Assembly (NCBI RefSeq): GCF_004402015.1
Contig: NZ_SOPW01000007.1
Location: 1 to 64,000, forward strand
Length of the DNA stretch: 64,000 nucleotides
Origin: Filobacillus milosensis
GTDB taxonomy: Bacteria; Bacillota; Bacilli; Bacillales; Alkalibacillaceae
Direction of reading: 5' to 3'
The notes under the pieces: generated by a model
The model's input: the letters and a program-made list of their open reading frames with translations, nothing else
The model's database searches: none
Told to the model about the DNA's origin: nothing
Shown here: positions 26,842-35,445 of the stretch, piece by piece
Layout: each line of letters begins with the position of its first letter
Numbering within the stretch: position 1 is the stretch's first letter
Program-made: the position numbers and the translations under genes

Positions 26842-26902
26842 AATTTCTTACTTTCGTTTTTTCTATTTTACCAACATTAAGCTTTAACAGTGCCTCCAAA
26901 AT

Positions 26903-26943
26903 AAAAAATGCCCTCGCTTCCTCAGGTAAGGAAACAAAGGCAT
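26903..26943 (-). terminator. Riboswitch-associated terminator upstream of btuF
   Basis: On the minus strand a 15-bp stem with G-U pairs (ATGCCTTTGTTTCC with GAAGCGAGGGCAT) is followed by TTTTTTATTTT. It lies about 70 nt downstream of the aptamer and is the probable expression platform. Confidence 0.8.
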
Positions 26944-27010
26944 GGTTTGTCATAATACAACCACATAACTATAACATAGCCTTTCCTTTTAACCCCGAAG
27001 GAAAACGAGC

Positions 27011-27184
27011 TAAAATAAAAAGGCAGGTCTCCTGGCTTAGGGTCAACACTCCTAATCCCTTCCCATTCATCATAAACAGTGGTTGATTAGTCGCTTCCCA
27101 TACACAGTGGCGGGACCGCGTCGGATTCTCACCGAACTTCCCTTTTAAGTAAACACCGAAATGTTTACACCTTTTTACTTCGGA
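27011..27184 (-). promoter_or_regulatory. Cobalamin (B12) riboswitch
   Basis: Read on the minus strand, the tract has a P1 stem of GTAAAAAGG with CCTTTTTAT, a P2-like hairpin GTAAACATTTCGGTGTTTAC, AAAAGGGAA, the conserved core GGTGAGAATCC, GCGGTCCCGCCACTGT and the 3' B12-box element AGCCAGGAGACCTGCC. These are the hallmarks of the AdoCbl aptamer. It would repress btuFCD when cobalamin is plentiful through the terminator at 26903-26943. Confidence 0.95.
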
Positions 27185-27347
27185 TATTTAATTGAATAAT
27201 TTTATATTAATCTTAATTTACAATTAAGTCAATTAACGAGTGGAATTAATATTTTTCTAGACTAAGTTGTGATAATATTTGAGTAGAATACTAGGCTTTT
27301 ATACATATTTTATTAAAATTAACCAATCTATATACAGGGTGATTCAT

Positions 27348-28589
27348 ATGGAATTAGGCTCAATGATTCAATTTTATCGTACTAAAAACGGGCTTACTCA
27401 AAAAGAACTAGCAAACGGTGTATGTTCAGTATCATATCTTAGTAAGATTGAAAGCGGTGCAATCGAACCTAAGCCAGATACGGTTGAACTATTATTTGAA
27501 CGTTTAAAAATGGATTATGAAAAATTAACCTCTTATGATGTACCAACTATACATAATCAAATTAATCAGCTTTATAAACATATTTCTAATAAACAACTGG
27601 ATCAGGCGAAATCAATTGTTAATGAATTAAAAGAAATTATCACCCCCTTCCATGACCCTGACTTACAAAAATACTTTCAGTTGATTCACTTCTACTATTT
27701 AATCGTACAAGACACTACGAACAAGTTATCGATGAACCTTCAAGAATTAATGAATTTAGAAGATACTTTTAAAGGAGAAAAGCTCTTTTATTTTTATAAA
27801 ATTGTTGGGTTTTACTATAACTGCCACCTTAATTCAAAGATGGCCAATCAATATTTCCATAAAGCTATAGAAATTCTAGAAGAGCAAAATTTAAGGGATC
27901 CTGAAATATATTATCTTTTAGCATTATCTTATATGGGTATGCAAAAACCTGTTTATTCAAATTACTACGTAGGAATGGCTTTAGAACAGTATGCTAATGA
28001 CTTGCTCTACCGAAAAGTAACCGACTGCTATCATTTATTAGGCATAAATTATTTAAATCTAGGTGCCTTTGATATCTCAGAAACATACCTTCAGCAAGTT
28101 CTGCAATCTAAACCTATGGGCGACTCACCAACAGTCCATTCTCGAGTCACTCATAACCTTGGAATTATGCATGAAAGAAGGGGTGATCTAGATCAAGCGC
28201 TCAAATTTTTACATGATGCTTTAGAACATCATGAAAATTTATATGATGTCGCACATTCAACAATTATGATTGCAAAAATCTACTTTCAAAAAGGAGAACA
28301 CCATTTAGCTGAAGAATATATAAAACAGGGTGAATCCAAATTACAAGGATCAAATCTAACAAAAATACGTCACCGCTTTTATATTCTTAAGCATCAACTC
28401 TATAATAAAACACATGACCAGGCCTTTATTGATCGAGCAGAAAACGTGATATTACCTTATTATAAAAGCGTTGGTGAAACAGCATTAACTCAAGAGCTTT
28501 TAGAATTATTGGCTGAAGTATATACAGAAAAACAAGAATATGAAAAAGCAATTGAATATTACAAAAGATTAACTAACATTAATAATTAG
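27348..28589 (+). CDS. XRE-family regulator with TPR domain
   Basis: This 413-residue cytoplasmic regulator has an N-terminal Cro/C1-type helix-turn-helix (NGLTQKELANGVCSVSYLSKIESG, split by family-typical loops) and about 330 residues of tetratricopeptide repeats. This is the layout of RNPP peptide-pheromone receptors such as PlcR and NprR. The ATG at 27348 with GGGTGA upstream is chosen over an earlier start. No small exported peptide gene follows; enoyl-CoA hydratase begins ten bases later, so a pheromone role is unproven. Confidence 0.85.
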   Translation: MELGSMIQFYRTKNGLTQKELANGVCSVSYLSKIESGAIEPKPDTVELLFERLKMDYEKLTSYDVPTIHNQINQLYKHISNKQLDQAKSIVNELKEIITPFHDPDLQKYFQLIHFYYLIVQDTTNKLSMNLQELMNLEDTFKGEKLFYFYKIVGFYYNCHLNSKMANQYFHKAIEILEEQNLRDPEIYYLLALSYMGMQKPVYSNYYVGMALEQYANDLLYRKVTDCYHLLGINYLNLGAFDISETYLQQVLQSKPMGDSPTVHSRVTHNLGIMHERRGDLDQALKFLHDALEHHENLYDVAHSTIMIAKIYFQKGEHHLAEEYIKQGESKLQGSNLTKIRHRFYILKHQLYNKTHDQAFIDRAENVILPYYKSVGETALTQELLELLAEVYTEKQEYEKAIEYYKRLTNINN

Positions 28590-28599
28590 GAGTGAAATT

Positions 28600-29370
28600 A
28601 TGGGAGACACCGTATTAGTTCGTAGAGAAGGGAAAATCACTTATATAACTTTGAATCGACCAGAACAGTTGAACTCTATGAATATAGAATTGCTTGAAGA
28701 ACTAAGTAAGGTTCTTGAACAAGTTAAGGACGATGATTCAAAAGTAGTAGTACTTACAGGTGCTGGAAAGGCATTTTCTGCAGGTGGCGATGTGAAAACT
28801 ATGTTACAAAACACTGATCCAGAAGGCTTTAAACAGGTTATGAAAACGATCAAAAACTGTAGTACGTTGTTTTACACAATGCCGAAAGTAACAATCGCTT
28901 CACTCAATGGAGCTGCAGCTGGTTTAGGGTTAAGCATGGCCCTTGCAGCTGACTATATCATTGCAGATGAGGATGCGAAAATAGCGATGAACTTCATCGG
29001 AATTGGTTTAATTCCAGATGGTGGCGGTCATTTTTATATGGAGCAACGATTAGGACCAGTAAAAGCAAAGCAAACCATTTGGGAAGGTAAAATGATGACA
29101 GCAAAAGAAGCACAGCCTTTTGGATTGGTTGATCTAGCAACTAGTCATTTAGAAAAAGCCTTAGAAACGTACTTAACTAAATTAAGCCATTCCCCATTAA
29201 TGTCGATGATTGAAACGAAAAAAATATTAAATAATAAACAGCTGCCTTTACTTGAAGAAGTATTAGATCAAGAAACTAAAGGGCAGGCACTTATGCGCCA
29301 AACAAAAGATCATCAAGAAGGAATCCAAGCATTTATTGAAAAAAGAAACCCTAATTTTATAGGTGAGTAG
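28600..29370 (+). CDS. Enoyl-CoA hydratase/isomerase family protein
   Basis: This 256-residue crotonase-fold enzyme carries the oxyanion-hole segments AFSAGGDVKTML and NGAAAGLGLSMALAADY. One catalytic-glutamate position, in NFIGIGLIPDGGG, does not show the usual pair of glutamates, so hydratase activity is uncertain and an isomerase or hydrolase role is possible. It is co-transcribed with the TPR regulator ten bases upstream and ends at a strong terminator. Confidence 0.85.
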   Translation: MGDTVLVRREGKITYITLNRPEQLNSMNIELLEELSKVLEQVKDDDSKVVVLTGAGKAFSAGGDVKTMLQNTDPEGFKQVMKTIKNCSTLFYTMPKVTIASLNGAAAGLGLSMALAADYIIADEDAKIAMNFIGIGLIPDGGGHFYMEQRLGPVKAKQTIWEGKMMTAKEAQPFGLVDLATSHLEKALETYLTKLSHSPLMSMIETKKILNNKQLPLLEEVLDQETKGQALMRQTKDHQEGIQAFIEKRNPNFIGE

Positions 29371-29373
29371 TTC

Positions 29374-29420
29374 CAAACACTCAAGCCCTCTAGCTTGAGT
29401 GTTTGTTTATGGTTCTTTTT
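29374..29420 (+). terminator. Terminator after the enoyl-CoA hydratase gene
   Basis: A perfect 12-bp stem CAAACACTCAAG/CTTGAGTGTTTG (29374-29385 with 29394-29405) is followed by TTTATGGTTCTTTTT. Confidence 0.88.
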
Positions 29421-29425
29421 ACATA

Positions 29426-29457
29426 AAAAAATCTACTGGTATATACAGTAGATTTTT
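29426..29457 (-). terminator. Terminator of the FMN-reductase-like gene
   Basis: AAAAATCTACTG (to 29438) pairs with CAGTAGATTTTT (29446-29457) and the A run gives a U-tail on the minus strand. It overlaps the stop codon at 29456. Confidence 0.85.
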
Positions 29458-30028
29458 AATAGTCAGCTATTGAATCATCATGACCTTCTCGCAAGTCACG
29501 ACTCATATTTAAATACTGATGAAAAACTCGTGCTAATTCCTGAATGCGTCTGGCTACGTCTTCATCGATTAACTCATTCGTGTGAGAAAAATGTGAAGTT
29601 TGTGCATAAACATAATTAGGTGTGACCAAACACTTAAAATAATCTAATATAGGTTTTAATTGATTCTCAACTACTAGGTGGTGTTGAAATGTACCGCCGT
29701 TCGCTAAGATGGATACTGGTTTATATCTCATGCCTTTTGGCGAAATTAAATCAAAAACATTCTTTAAAACTCCAGGTATAGACCCTTGAAAAATAGGGGA
29801 AGCAATGATATAACCATCCGCAGATTCTATCTCATCAATCAGCTTATGTGTGTCTTCATTGTATTGTTCTTTTGTACGTCCATCCGCAAACTCCAGCTTC
29901 AAGTCTTCTAAATGTATGATCTCTATTTGATTTGAAGGTATATACTCAATCAATTGTTTTTCCACTTCATTTAACAGCACTTTTGTTTTTTCTCCAACAA
30001 TCGTGCCGTTAATTAATAAGATTTTCAA
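29456..30028 (-). CDS. NADPH-dependent FMN reductase family protein
   Basis: This 190-residue flavodoxin-fold oxidoreductase has the FMN-binding N-terminus MKILLINGTIVGEKTK, the ASPIFQGSIPGVLKN loop and LANGGTFQHH. Members reduce FMN, quinones or azo dyes with NAD(P)H. The start is a TTG at 30028 with AAGGAGA seven bases upstream. It is monocistronic. Confidence 0.85.
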   Translation of the reverse strand: MKILLINGTIVGEKTKVLLNEVEKQLIEYIPSNQIEIIHLEDLKLEFADGRTKEQYNEDTHKLIDEIESADGYIIASPIFQGSIPGVLKNVFDLISPKGMRYKPVSILANGGTFQHHLVVENQLKPILDYFKCLVTPNYVYAQTSHFSHTNELIDEDVARRIQELARVFHQYLNMSRDLREGHDDSIADY

Positions 30029-30359
30029 CGTGATGTCTCCTTCCTCAACCCGCTACCTCTATTATTATTCTATTTCATATTCTTTAAATTGTTTATATGT
30101 ACAACTATAACTACTTCAAGTATAAAACCATCCAAGTATAATACGTCAACTAATAAAACTCCAACTGTTACCTGATTTCACCGCATTTATCAATGTGAAT
30201 ATTAGCTCATTTTAATACTAATACTTTTGTAATAAAATTGTTACCTCTCTGTACAAGCTTTGTAATTGACTTGTGATTATCAGCTGATATACTAGCCAAT
30301 GGTGAAAGATAAAGTGTTTCTTTTTCACTAGAACTTTAGTCACAATTGGAGGGGAATCC
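30029..30359. other. 331-bp gap holding the promoter of the 3D-domain gene
   Basis: The tract is AT-rich with no gene. A plausible sigma-A promoter on the plus strand is TTGACT (30266-30271) and TATACT (30288-30293) with a 16-bp spacer, about 67 bp before the next start. CAAGTATAA occurs twice near 30117-30143 but with no larger pattern. Confidence 0.5.
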
Positions 30360-30944
30360 ATGAATAAACTTCTAGTTAGTGTGGCATTTGCCATAGTCAT
30401 GCTAATGGTGTTTAGTTCTCCAATGAGTGCATCTACGAATAATTCAACATTAGAGAATCATACAGGAGCAAGTGAACATCAAGTAAGTTTCTTTGAAACA
30501 TCGAAGAGTAACCTTACAGCAAAAGGAAAAATATCATTGGTTGAGGAAGAAAAACAGCCAGCTACAACAGCTCAATCAAATCAAGATAAAAAACAACAAC
30601 AATCAAAACAAGTAGACAAAGATAATATTCAACAGGCAAGTCAGGAATCAGAAAACGAAGCGTTCTATGTAACTGCGACAGCGTATACAGCTTTCTGTGA
30701 TGGATGTAGCGGGACCACTTATACTGGACAAGACTTAAGAAGTAATCCAGACCAAAAAGTGATTGCGGTCGACCCTAATGTTATTCCATTAGGCTCAAGA
30801 GTTTGGGTTGAAGGTTATGGTGTTGCCATAGCTGGAGATATTGGTGGAGCCATTAAAGGTAAACGAATCGACATCTTTATTCCAAAAGAAGCAGATGCAT
30901 TACGCTACGGCGTTCGACAGGTTCGAGTAAAAATCTTAGATTAA
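30360..30944 (+). CDS. Secreted 3D-domain cell-wall protein
   Basis: This 194-residue exported protein has a signal peptide (about residues 1-25), a glutamine- and lysine-rich linker (about 60-95) and a C-terminal 3D domain. The three aspartates that name the domain are in VIAVDPNVIPLGSRVWV, AGDIGGAIKG and RIDIFIP. The fold is a double-psi barrel like lytic transglycosylase MltA, so it may cleave peptidoglycan. GGAGGGGAATCC precedes the ATG. It is monocistronic. Confidence 0.88.
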   Translation: MNKLLVSVAFAIVMLMVFSSPMSASTNNSTLENHTGASEHQVSFFETSKSNLTAKGKISLVEEEKQPATTAQSNQDKKQQQSKQVDKDNIQQASQESENEAFYVTATAYTAFCDGCSGTTYTGQDLRSNPDQKVIAVDPNVIPLGSRVWVEGYGVAIAGDIGGAIKGKRIDIFIPKEADALRYGVRQVRVKILD

Positions 30945-30946
30945 TT

Positions 30947-30982
30947 AAAAATCACCGAGGATTATTGCCCTCAGTGATTTTT
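30947..30982. terminator. Bidirectional terminator
   Basis: AAAAATCAC...GAGG pairs with CCTCAGTGATTTTT (30947-30960 with 30969-30982) between the converging 3D-domain gene and ohr. Confidence 0.88.
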
Positions 30983-30986
30983 AATA

Positions 30987-31403
30987 TTATTTTGCTTTAG
31001 CTTCTAATTCAACATCAATATTACCTCGTGTGGCTTTTGAATATGGGCATACTTTGTTTGCTTCTTTTACAAGATCATCAGCTTCATCCTGTGATACGCC
31101 ACTGATTTCACAAATCAGCTTTACTTCAATCTTAAAACCACCATCTGATTCATCTTTCATAAACGAAACTTCTGCAGTAGTGGTTGAATCAATATCTTTA
31201 TCATTATTTTTAGCCACTAAGTTTAAGGCTCCATCAAAGCAAGTCGAATATGTTGCCGCAAATAACTGTTCAGGGTTTGTACCTGTTTCATCCGTATTTT
31301 CAGTTGGCATCACAACATTTAAATCTATAATTCCATCATCTGACTTAACATGGCCACCACGACCACCTTTTGCTGTCGCTTTAGAAGTAAATAGTTTAGT
31401 CAT
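30987..31403 (-). CDS. ohr: Organic hydroperoxide resistance protein (OsmC/Ohr family)
   Basis: This 138-residue thiol peroxidase reduces organic hydroperoxides using lipoylated partners. The two redox cysteines are in YSTCFDGAL and NKVCPYSKATRG, and the N-terminus MTKLFTSKATAKGGRGGHV is typical. The ATG at 31403 is preferred, with AAAGGAGTG upstream; a TTG one codon earlier is possible. No OhrR regulator gene is adjacent. Confidence 0.93.
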   Translation of the reverse strand: MTKLFTSKATAKGGRGGHVKSDDGIIDLNVVMPTENTDETGTNPEQLFAATYSTCFDGALNLVAKNNDKDIDSTTTAEVSFMKDESDGGFKIEVKLICEISGVSQDEADDLVKEANKVCPYSKATRGNIDVELEAKAK

Positions 31404-31470
31404 CAATAAACACTCCTTTATCTTTTTAAGATCTATTATCTGCTTACCCTAAAAAGCTGCTTTTCATTCA

Positions 31471-32349
31471 TTAATAGGTCTTTTTCATATGTACTTGTTC
31501 GATCATTTTTTGAAAACCTAATTGATGAAAAGCATCTAAACAATGGTCTTGTTGGTTAGGAAAATTAACAACCAGTCGTTTTACTTCATTAAGATCCAAC
31601 CTAAAAATTCGATGTAAAAAAGTAACTAATAATAAATCATCTTCTTCTAAAGCTGGTTCTATCCCTACTTGAAATAACTGAACAGCTTGCAAACGACCAT
31701 TAGAGTTATAATTTTCTTTTGTTGTCGCATAACCAATTGGACGATCACGGTCATAAAGAATGTAGAAAAATCCATCCTTTAAACTTTCCAGCTGATTTTG
31801 CCACGGCATATCTTCTTGATAGAAGGAAAGTATCCTAATTTTTTCTTTAGGTACACGATGGATCTCCAAATCATAATCATGAATTACCGAAATATCTTGT
31901 TGATCTTCCGGACCTTTAAAATAAGTCAAACGTTCAACCAATTCATAATGGTGTTTTTCATAAAGCTTAATTGCTCTGGCATTAGTTGAAATTGCTTCAA
32001 GAACTGCTACGTCTACATTTTTCTCACGATAAAGATGATCAACCTCATCCATTAATTGTTGACTAACACCTTTACCACGATAGTCAGTATCAATACCTGT
32101 TCCACCATTCCAAGCATAGGTTTTTCCGTTGATTTCTCTAAAGCCGTTCATAATTATACCTACAGCTTTTTGTTCATCGAAAGCAACAACAGAGTCACTT
32201 GGACTAAGGTCTTCCGATACCATACGCTTTAAAAAAGCTTCTGGTGTCATCGTTACATCAACCGAATATCCTTCAAAACCTCGATTCCAAACATCAACTA
32301 ATTCATTAAGCGAACAGTCTGAAACTCGTTTAAAAGTTAAGTTATCCAT
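31471..32349 (-). CDS. GNAT family N-acetyltransferase, two-domain length
   Basis: This is a protein of about 292 residues whose N-terminal half carries a clear GNAT acetyl-CoA motif, GTGIDTDYRGKGVSQQLMDEV, followed by NARAIKLYEKHHYE. The C-terminal half resembles a second, degenerate GNAT lobe (IGYATTKEN...AVQLFQVGIE). The ATG at 32349 follows AGGATGTGA. It lies next to a broken ElaA-like acetyltransferase gene but is a different family. Confidence 0.82.
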   Translation of the reverse strand: MDNLTFKRVSDCSLNELVDVWNRGFEGYSVDVTMTPEAFLKRMVSEDLSPSDSVVAFDEQKAVGIIMNGFREINGKTYAWNGGTGIDTDYRGKGVSQQLMDEVDHLYREKNVDVAVLEAISTNARAIKLYEKHHYELVERLTYFKGPEDQQDISVIHDYDLEIHRVPKEKIRILSFYQEDMPWQNQLESLKDGFFYILYDRDRPIGYATTKENYNSNGRLQAVQLFQVGIEPALEEDDLLLVTFLHRIFRLDLNEVKRLVVNFPNQQDHCLDAFHQLGFQKMIEQVHMKKTY

Positions 32350-32388
32350 AATTATCACATCCTAATGGTTAATTTAAACAATGACCCT

Positions 32389-32856
32389 TTAATTTCCTGC
32401 TATTTTTGTTGAATTTCCTTTAAAAAGCATTTCAACATGTGGGATACCATCTTCTAAAAACTCTTCAGAAATAGTTTTAAAACCACATTTCCCATAAAAC
32501 TGCTGTAAATGTGACTGAGCTTCTATCTTTATATTAGGATTATTCCATTCTTGAGAAATGTACCTCAATGCTTCTTCAAGCATCTTTGTACCTCTTCCTG
32601 AACGTCTTTCATCAGATACTGTGATTACTCACCCAATAGAGGCCTCTTCAAACTTCACATTAGGTGGAATTAAACGACAATATCCAGTAATTTGACTTCC
32701 TTCTCTTGAAAACAAGTGTAGAGCTTCAGGATCATAACCATCTAATTCTGGATATGGACAATTCTGTTCAACAACAAATACATCGACGCGTAATTTTAGA
32801 ATATTGTATAACTCATGATTTGATAACTCACTAAATGATTTAATCATCCAAGACAT
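32389..32856 (-). pseudogene. ElaA-like GNAT acetyltransferase with one nonsense codon
   Basis: One 156-codon frame is interrupted by a single TGA at 32631-32629. Upstream the peptide reads SWMIKSFSELSNHELYNILK and FVVEQNCPYPELDG and ends ...EEASIG; downstream it resumes VITVSDERRSGRG. In ElaA relatives the interrupted residue is an arginine (SIGRV), so a CGA-to-TGA change explains it. The remaining frame is intact and AAGGAGTGA precedes the ATG, so inactivation is recent, or a sequencing error. Confidence 0.85.
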
Positions 32857-32877
32857 GCTGTCACTCCTTAACCTATA

Positions 32878-32911
32878 TAAAAAACGCACGTAAATTTGCA
32901 TTTACGTGCGT
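32878..32911 (-). terminator. Terminator of the cold shock gene
   Basis: A perfect 12-bp stem ACGCACGTAAAT/ATTTACGTGCGT (32884-32895 with 32900-32911) with a 4-nt loop is followed by TTTTTTATA on the minus strand. Confidence 0.92.
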
Positions 32912-32934
32912 CTTAATGTTTAACTTATCGTCTA

Positions 32935-33132
32935 TTATTTAGCAACAACGTTAGCTGCTTGAGGTCCGCGATCGCCTTCAACGATTTCGAACTCAACGTC
33001 TTGGCCTTCAGCTAAAGTTTTGAAACCGTCTGCTTGAATAGCTGAGAAATGAACGAAAACGTCATCTCCGTCTGGACGTTCGATGAAACCGAAACCTTTT
33101 TCTGCGTTAAACCATTTTACTGTACCTGTCAT
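32935..33132 (-). CDS. Cold shock protein (CspA/CspB family)
   Basis: This 65-residue single cold-shock-domain RNA chaperone has RNP1 as KGFGFI (near 13-18) and RNP2 as VFVHF (near 26-30). Very strong AAAGGAGG upstream of the ATG. The leader contains a sequence able to mask this ribosome site (see 33137-33205), which suggests temperature- or structure-controlled translation. Monocistronic with a strong terminator. Confidence 0.96.
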   Translation of the reverse strand: MTGTVKWFNAEKGFGFIERPDGDDVFVHFSAIQADGFKTLAEGQDVEFEIVEGDRGPQAANVVAK

Positions 33133-33136
33133 TTAA

Positions 33137-33205
33137 AATGACCTCCTTTAAAATTACTACAAAACAATTGAATCCTGTTACTTAGACTTCCTAAAAGAGG
33201 TCATT
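33137..33205 (-). promoter_or_regulatory. Cold shock gene leader with a self-complementary ribosome site
   Basis: In the mRNA, AATGACCTCTTT (from 33205-33194) is complementary to the ribosome-site segment AAAGGAGGTCATT (33149-33137), with one bulged base and 44 nt between. Pairing would sequester the Shine-Dalgarno. Long structured leaders are known for csp genes. Confidence 0.6.
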
Positions 33206-33315
33206 CAGTAAACATCGATACCAATTACTTCGTACATTTAATACTTTACTCCTTTTAGTCTAAAAATGCAAGGGATTCGATAAATATTACAATTATTTAA
33301 CATAGTTGATATAAC

Positions 33316-33345
33316 TTGTGTCATCTTACGACAATATGCTACAAT
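33316..33345 (+). promoter_or_regulatory. Promoter of the SurA-like lipoprotein gene
   Basis: TTGTGT (33316-33321) and TACAAT (33340-33345) are 18 bp apart, and TG precedes the -10 by one base (extended -10). The start codon is 44 bp further on. Confidence 0.55.
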
Positions 33346-33388
33346 TCATACTCGAAACCTAATATAGAACAAAAGGAAGTGTTTATTC

Positions 33389-34168
33389 ATGAAGAAGTTC
33401 TTAACAGCAATCCTTATTGTGATGTTAACAGCTTTCCTAGCCGCTTGTGGTGGAGATGAAGGCGATACTGAAAATAATCAAGATAACCAAGATCAAGAGC
33501 AAAGTCAAGAAGATAAAAATAATGGTGAAGGTGAAGGTAAAGAAGAAGGCAATAAACAAGCCAAAACACCTTCTGAAGATATAGCAGATGATAAAGTAGT
33601 AGCTAAAGTAAATGATGCAGAGATTACAGGAAAAGAGTTAAAAGAAACTGAAGGTTATTTCCTACAGCAGTATCAAATGATGGGACAAGATCCTTCTAAA
33701 TTTGCTGATCAAATTCAAAAACAAGCTTTAGATAACTTAATCAACATTGAACTTGTTAAACAAGCAGCCAAAGAGTCTGGGATTAAACCAAGTGAAGAAG
33801 AAATCAATAAAGAATATCAAAAAACTGTTGACCAATTAAAGAAATCGAATGAAGCAGAAGATGTCAGCAAAGTTTTTGAAAAGTACGACACAAGTGAAAA
33901 AGAAGTAAAAGAAGATATTCGCATAAATTTACTCACACAAAAGTATTTAGAGAAAAATATTGAAGAACCAACTGTTTCTGATAAAGAAATTCAAGAAGCA
34001 TATGACAAGTACAAAGCACAAATGAAAAAAGCTGAACAAGAAGCTAAAAGTTTAGAAGAAATGAAAAAATCACTTAAAGGTCAAGTGAAAAGCCAAAAAG
34101 AAAGCAAAAAAACTCAAGCGCTTCTAAAGCAATTACGTGAAGAAAATGATGTAGAAATCTTAATATAA
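33389..34168 (+). CDS. SurA_N-domain lipoprotein (PrsA-like chaperone without rotamase domain)
   Basis: This 259-residue exported lipoprotein has a signal peptide with lipobox LAAC (Cys20) and an acidic N/Q/E-rich linker (about 21-65). The rest is a SurA-N-like helical domain with DKVVAKVNDAEITGKELKE and a C-terminal coiled-coil-like segment of K, E and Q. The parvulin rotamase domain that sits in the middle of PrsA is absent, so a holdase role at the membrane-wall interface is more likely than prolyl isomerisation. AAAGGAAGTG precedes the ATG. Confidence 0.85.
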   Translation: MKKFLTAILIVMLTAFLAACGGDEGDTENNQDNQDQEQSQEDKNNGEGEGKEEGNKQAKTPSEDIADDKVVAKVNDAEITGKELKETEGYFLQQYQMMGQDPSKFADQIQKQALDNLINIELVKQAAKESGIKPSEEEINKEYQKTVDQLKKSNEAEDVSKVFEKYDTSEKEVKEDIRINLLTQKYLEKNIEEPTVSDKEIQEAYDKYKAQMKKAEQEAKSLEEMKKSLKGQVKSQKESKKTQALLKQLREENDVEILI

Positions 34169-34177
34169 TGATGACTA

Positions 34178-34211
34178 AAAAAGCTACCCTAACTGAATAG
34201 GGTAGCTTTTT
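34178..34211. terminator. Bidirectional terminator
   Basis: A perfect 14-bp stem AAAAAGCTACCCTA/TAGGGTAGCTTTTT with a 6-nt loop lies between converging genes. Confidence 0.92.
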
Positions 34212-34222
34212 CATATACATCA

Positions 34223-34909
34223 CTACTTTTTAAACATAAATAAAGTCATGAAAGTTAAAGATTGTTTTAACTCATCAGATAAAGAACCTACATGTTGCAT
34301 GCTGACACCCTGTTTATAAACATAATGTGTATCAATTAAACTTAACCCTTGCTCTTCACCTAATTGTTTAAATTCCCATGGCATCATCGTGTTCATAATC
34401 ACATCTTTACCATAAAGACGATCGTAACTATTTATCCTTGGTGCAGCCGTTGGACCAAGAATGGCAACACATAAGTAACCACCAGGTTCTACAACTCGAA
34501 GTAACTCATGTAAAGCCTTATTAGGCACTTCAGTCCATTCAATGGCATTAATAGCCATAAGAGCGTTAAACGATTCATTTTGGAAAGGTAAACTCAACAT
34601 ATCAGCTTGCAAAAATTGAAGATGATTCATATCATCTGTTACGTGTTGTTGACAAAGCTTCACCATTTCTTCTGATAAATCTACGCCTGTCACATCATAG
34701 TCCTCTTTCCAAAGTCTATAAGAGCCATAACCATCTCCACACCCTAAATCAAGAACTTTGGCTTGCTTTGGAACATGTTTCTTAAAAAATGGAACAATAG
34801 ATTTCCGACTTCCGTTATCCCACATCTCTTTACTTTTTGCATGCCAAAACGTCGCACGATCATCCCACTTTTGTTTAGCATCTGATTGCCATTTTGTCGT
34901 TGTCATCAT
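34223..34909 (-). CDS. Class I SAM-dependent methyltransferase
   Basis: This 228-residue Rossmann-fold methyltransferase has motif I VLDLGCGDGYGS near residue 52, DVTGVDLSEEMV (motif II) and NALMAINAIEWTE (motif IV). The methyl acceptor cannot be predicted. AGGGTGTGA precedes the ATG. It lies nine bases downstream of the DUF4269 gene, so the two and the NUDIX gene form one operon. Confidence 0.88.
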   Translation of the reverse strand: MMTTTKWQSDAKQKWDDRATFWHAKSKEMWDNGSRKSIVPFFKKHVPKQAKVLDLGCGDGYGSYRLWKEDYDVTGVDLSEEMVKLCQQHVTDDMNHLQFLQADMLSLPFQNESFNALMAINAIEWTEVPNKALHELLRVVEPGGYLCVAILGPTAAPRINSYDRLYGKDVIMNTMMPWEFKQLGEEQGLSLIDTHYVYKQGVSMQHVGSLSDELKQSLTFMTLFMFKK

Positions 34910-34917
34910 TTCACACC

Positions 34918-35445
34918 CTAAATCATATTATTCTTTTTTCCATATTCAATTAACCCCTGATAAGGGTCACCTTTCAAACCCAAGACTTTACAGAATGCAG
35001 GCTCCGTTTTCACACCTTGTTCCTTAAGCCTAAGTACCTCTCCTTTTACACGTGGATTTTGCTTAATAATATTTTCTTCAATAATCATATGTTGATATGC
35101 ATGCTGATTATGTACTGGAACTGGCTGAGCAAACAATTCAAACTCAAAGCCTTTACATACAAAGTTAACTTTGTATGTAGGAGTACCTCTTACTTCGTAG
35201 TTTTTCATCGAATAACTTTTGTAGTCACTATATAAAGATTGAACCTCAATTTCAAAACTGTTAAAGTCATGGACTTCTAATATAATATCCAAATCCGAAG
35301 TTGACGTATTAATATTGAGCGGTATCGTACCACAAAGAACAGGGTTATAACCAGATAAATCATTCATTATATTAAGCTCTATTATAGCTTTATAAGCCTG
35401 TTTTTGAGTAGCCGAACCATTTTTCAAATAATTAATTCCTTGCAA
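34918..35445 (-). CDS. DUF4269 nucleotidyltransferase-like protein
   Basis: This is a protein of about 175 residues with a nucleotidyltransferase-like core: VLCGTIPLNINTSTSDLDII provides a Gx(n)D-x-D pattern, and ELFAQPVPVHNQHAYQHM follows. It matches DUF4269. The start is best placed at a TTG (35445), eight bases after AAGGAGG; the longer ATG frame would place that ribosome site inside the gene. It overlaps the upstream NUDIX gene by 14 bases. The reaction is unknown. Confidence 0.75.
   Translation of the reverse strand: MQGINYLKNGSATQKQAYKAIIELNIMNDLSGYNPVLCGTIPLNINTSTSDLDIILEVHDFNSFEIEVQSLYSDYKSYSMKNYEVRGTPTYKVNFVCKGFEFELFAQPVPVHNQHAYQHMIIEENIIKQNPRVKGEVLRLKEQGVKTEPAFCKVLGLKGDPYQGLIEYGKKNNMI

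Noticed and set aside
28590-28599. Pheromone gene following the TPR regulator
   Set aside because: Only ten bases separate it from the enoyl-CoA hydratase gene; no small exported ORF is present on either side.
30218-30400. Minus-strand open frame upstream of the 3D-domain gene
   Set aside because: Overlaps the 3D-gene promoter and start, lacks a ribosome site and has unlikely composition.
32629-32631. Selenocysteine codon in the ElaA-like gene
   Set aside because: Relatives have Arg at this position, and no selenocysteine insertion hairpin or related genes are visible; a nonsense mutation is simpler.
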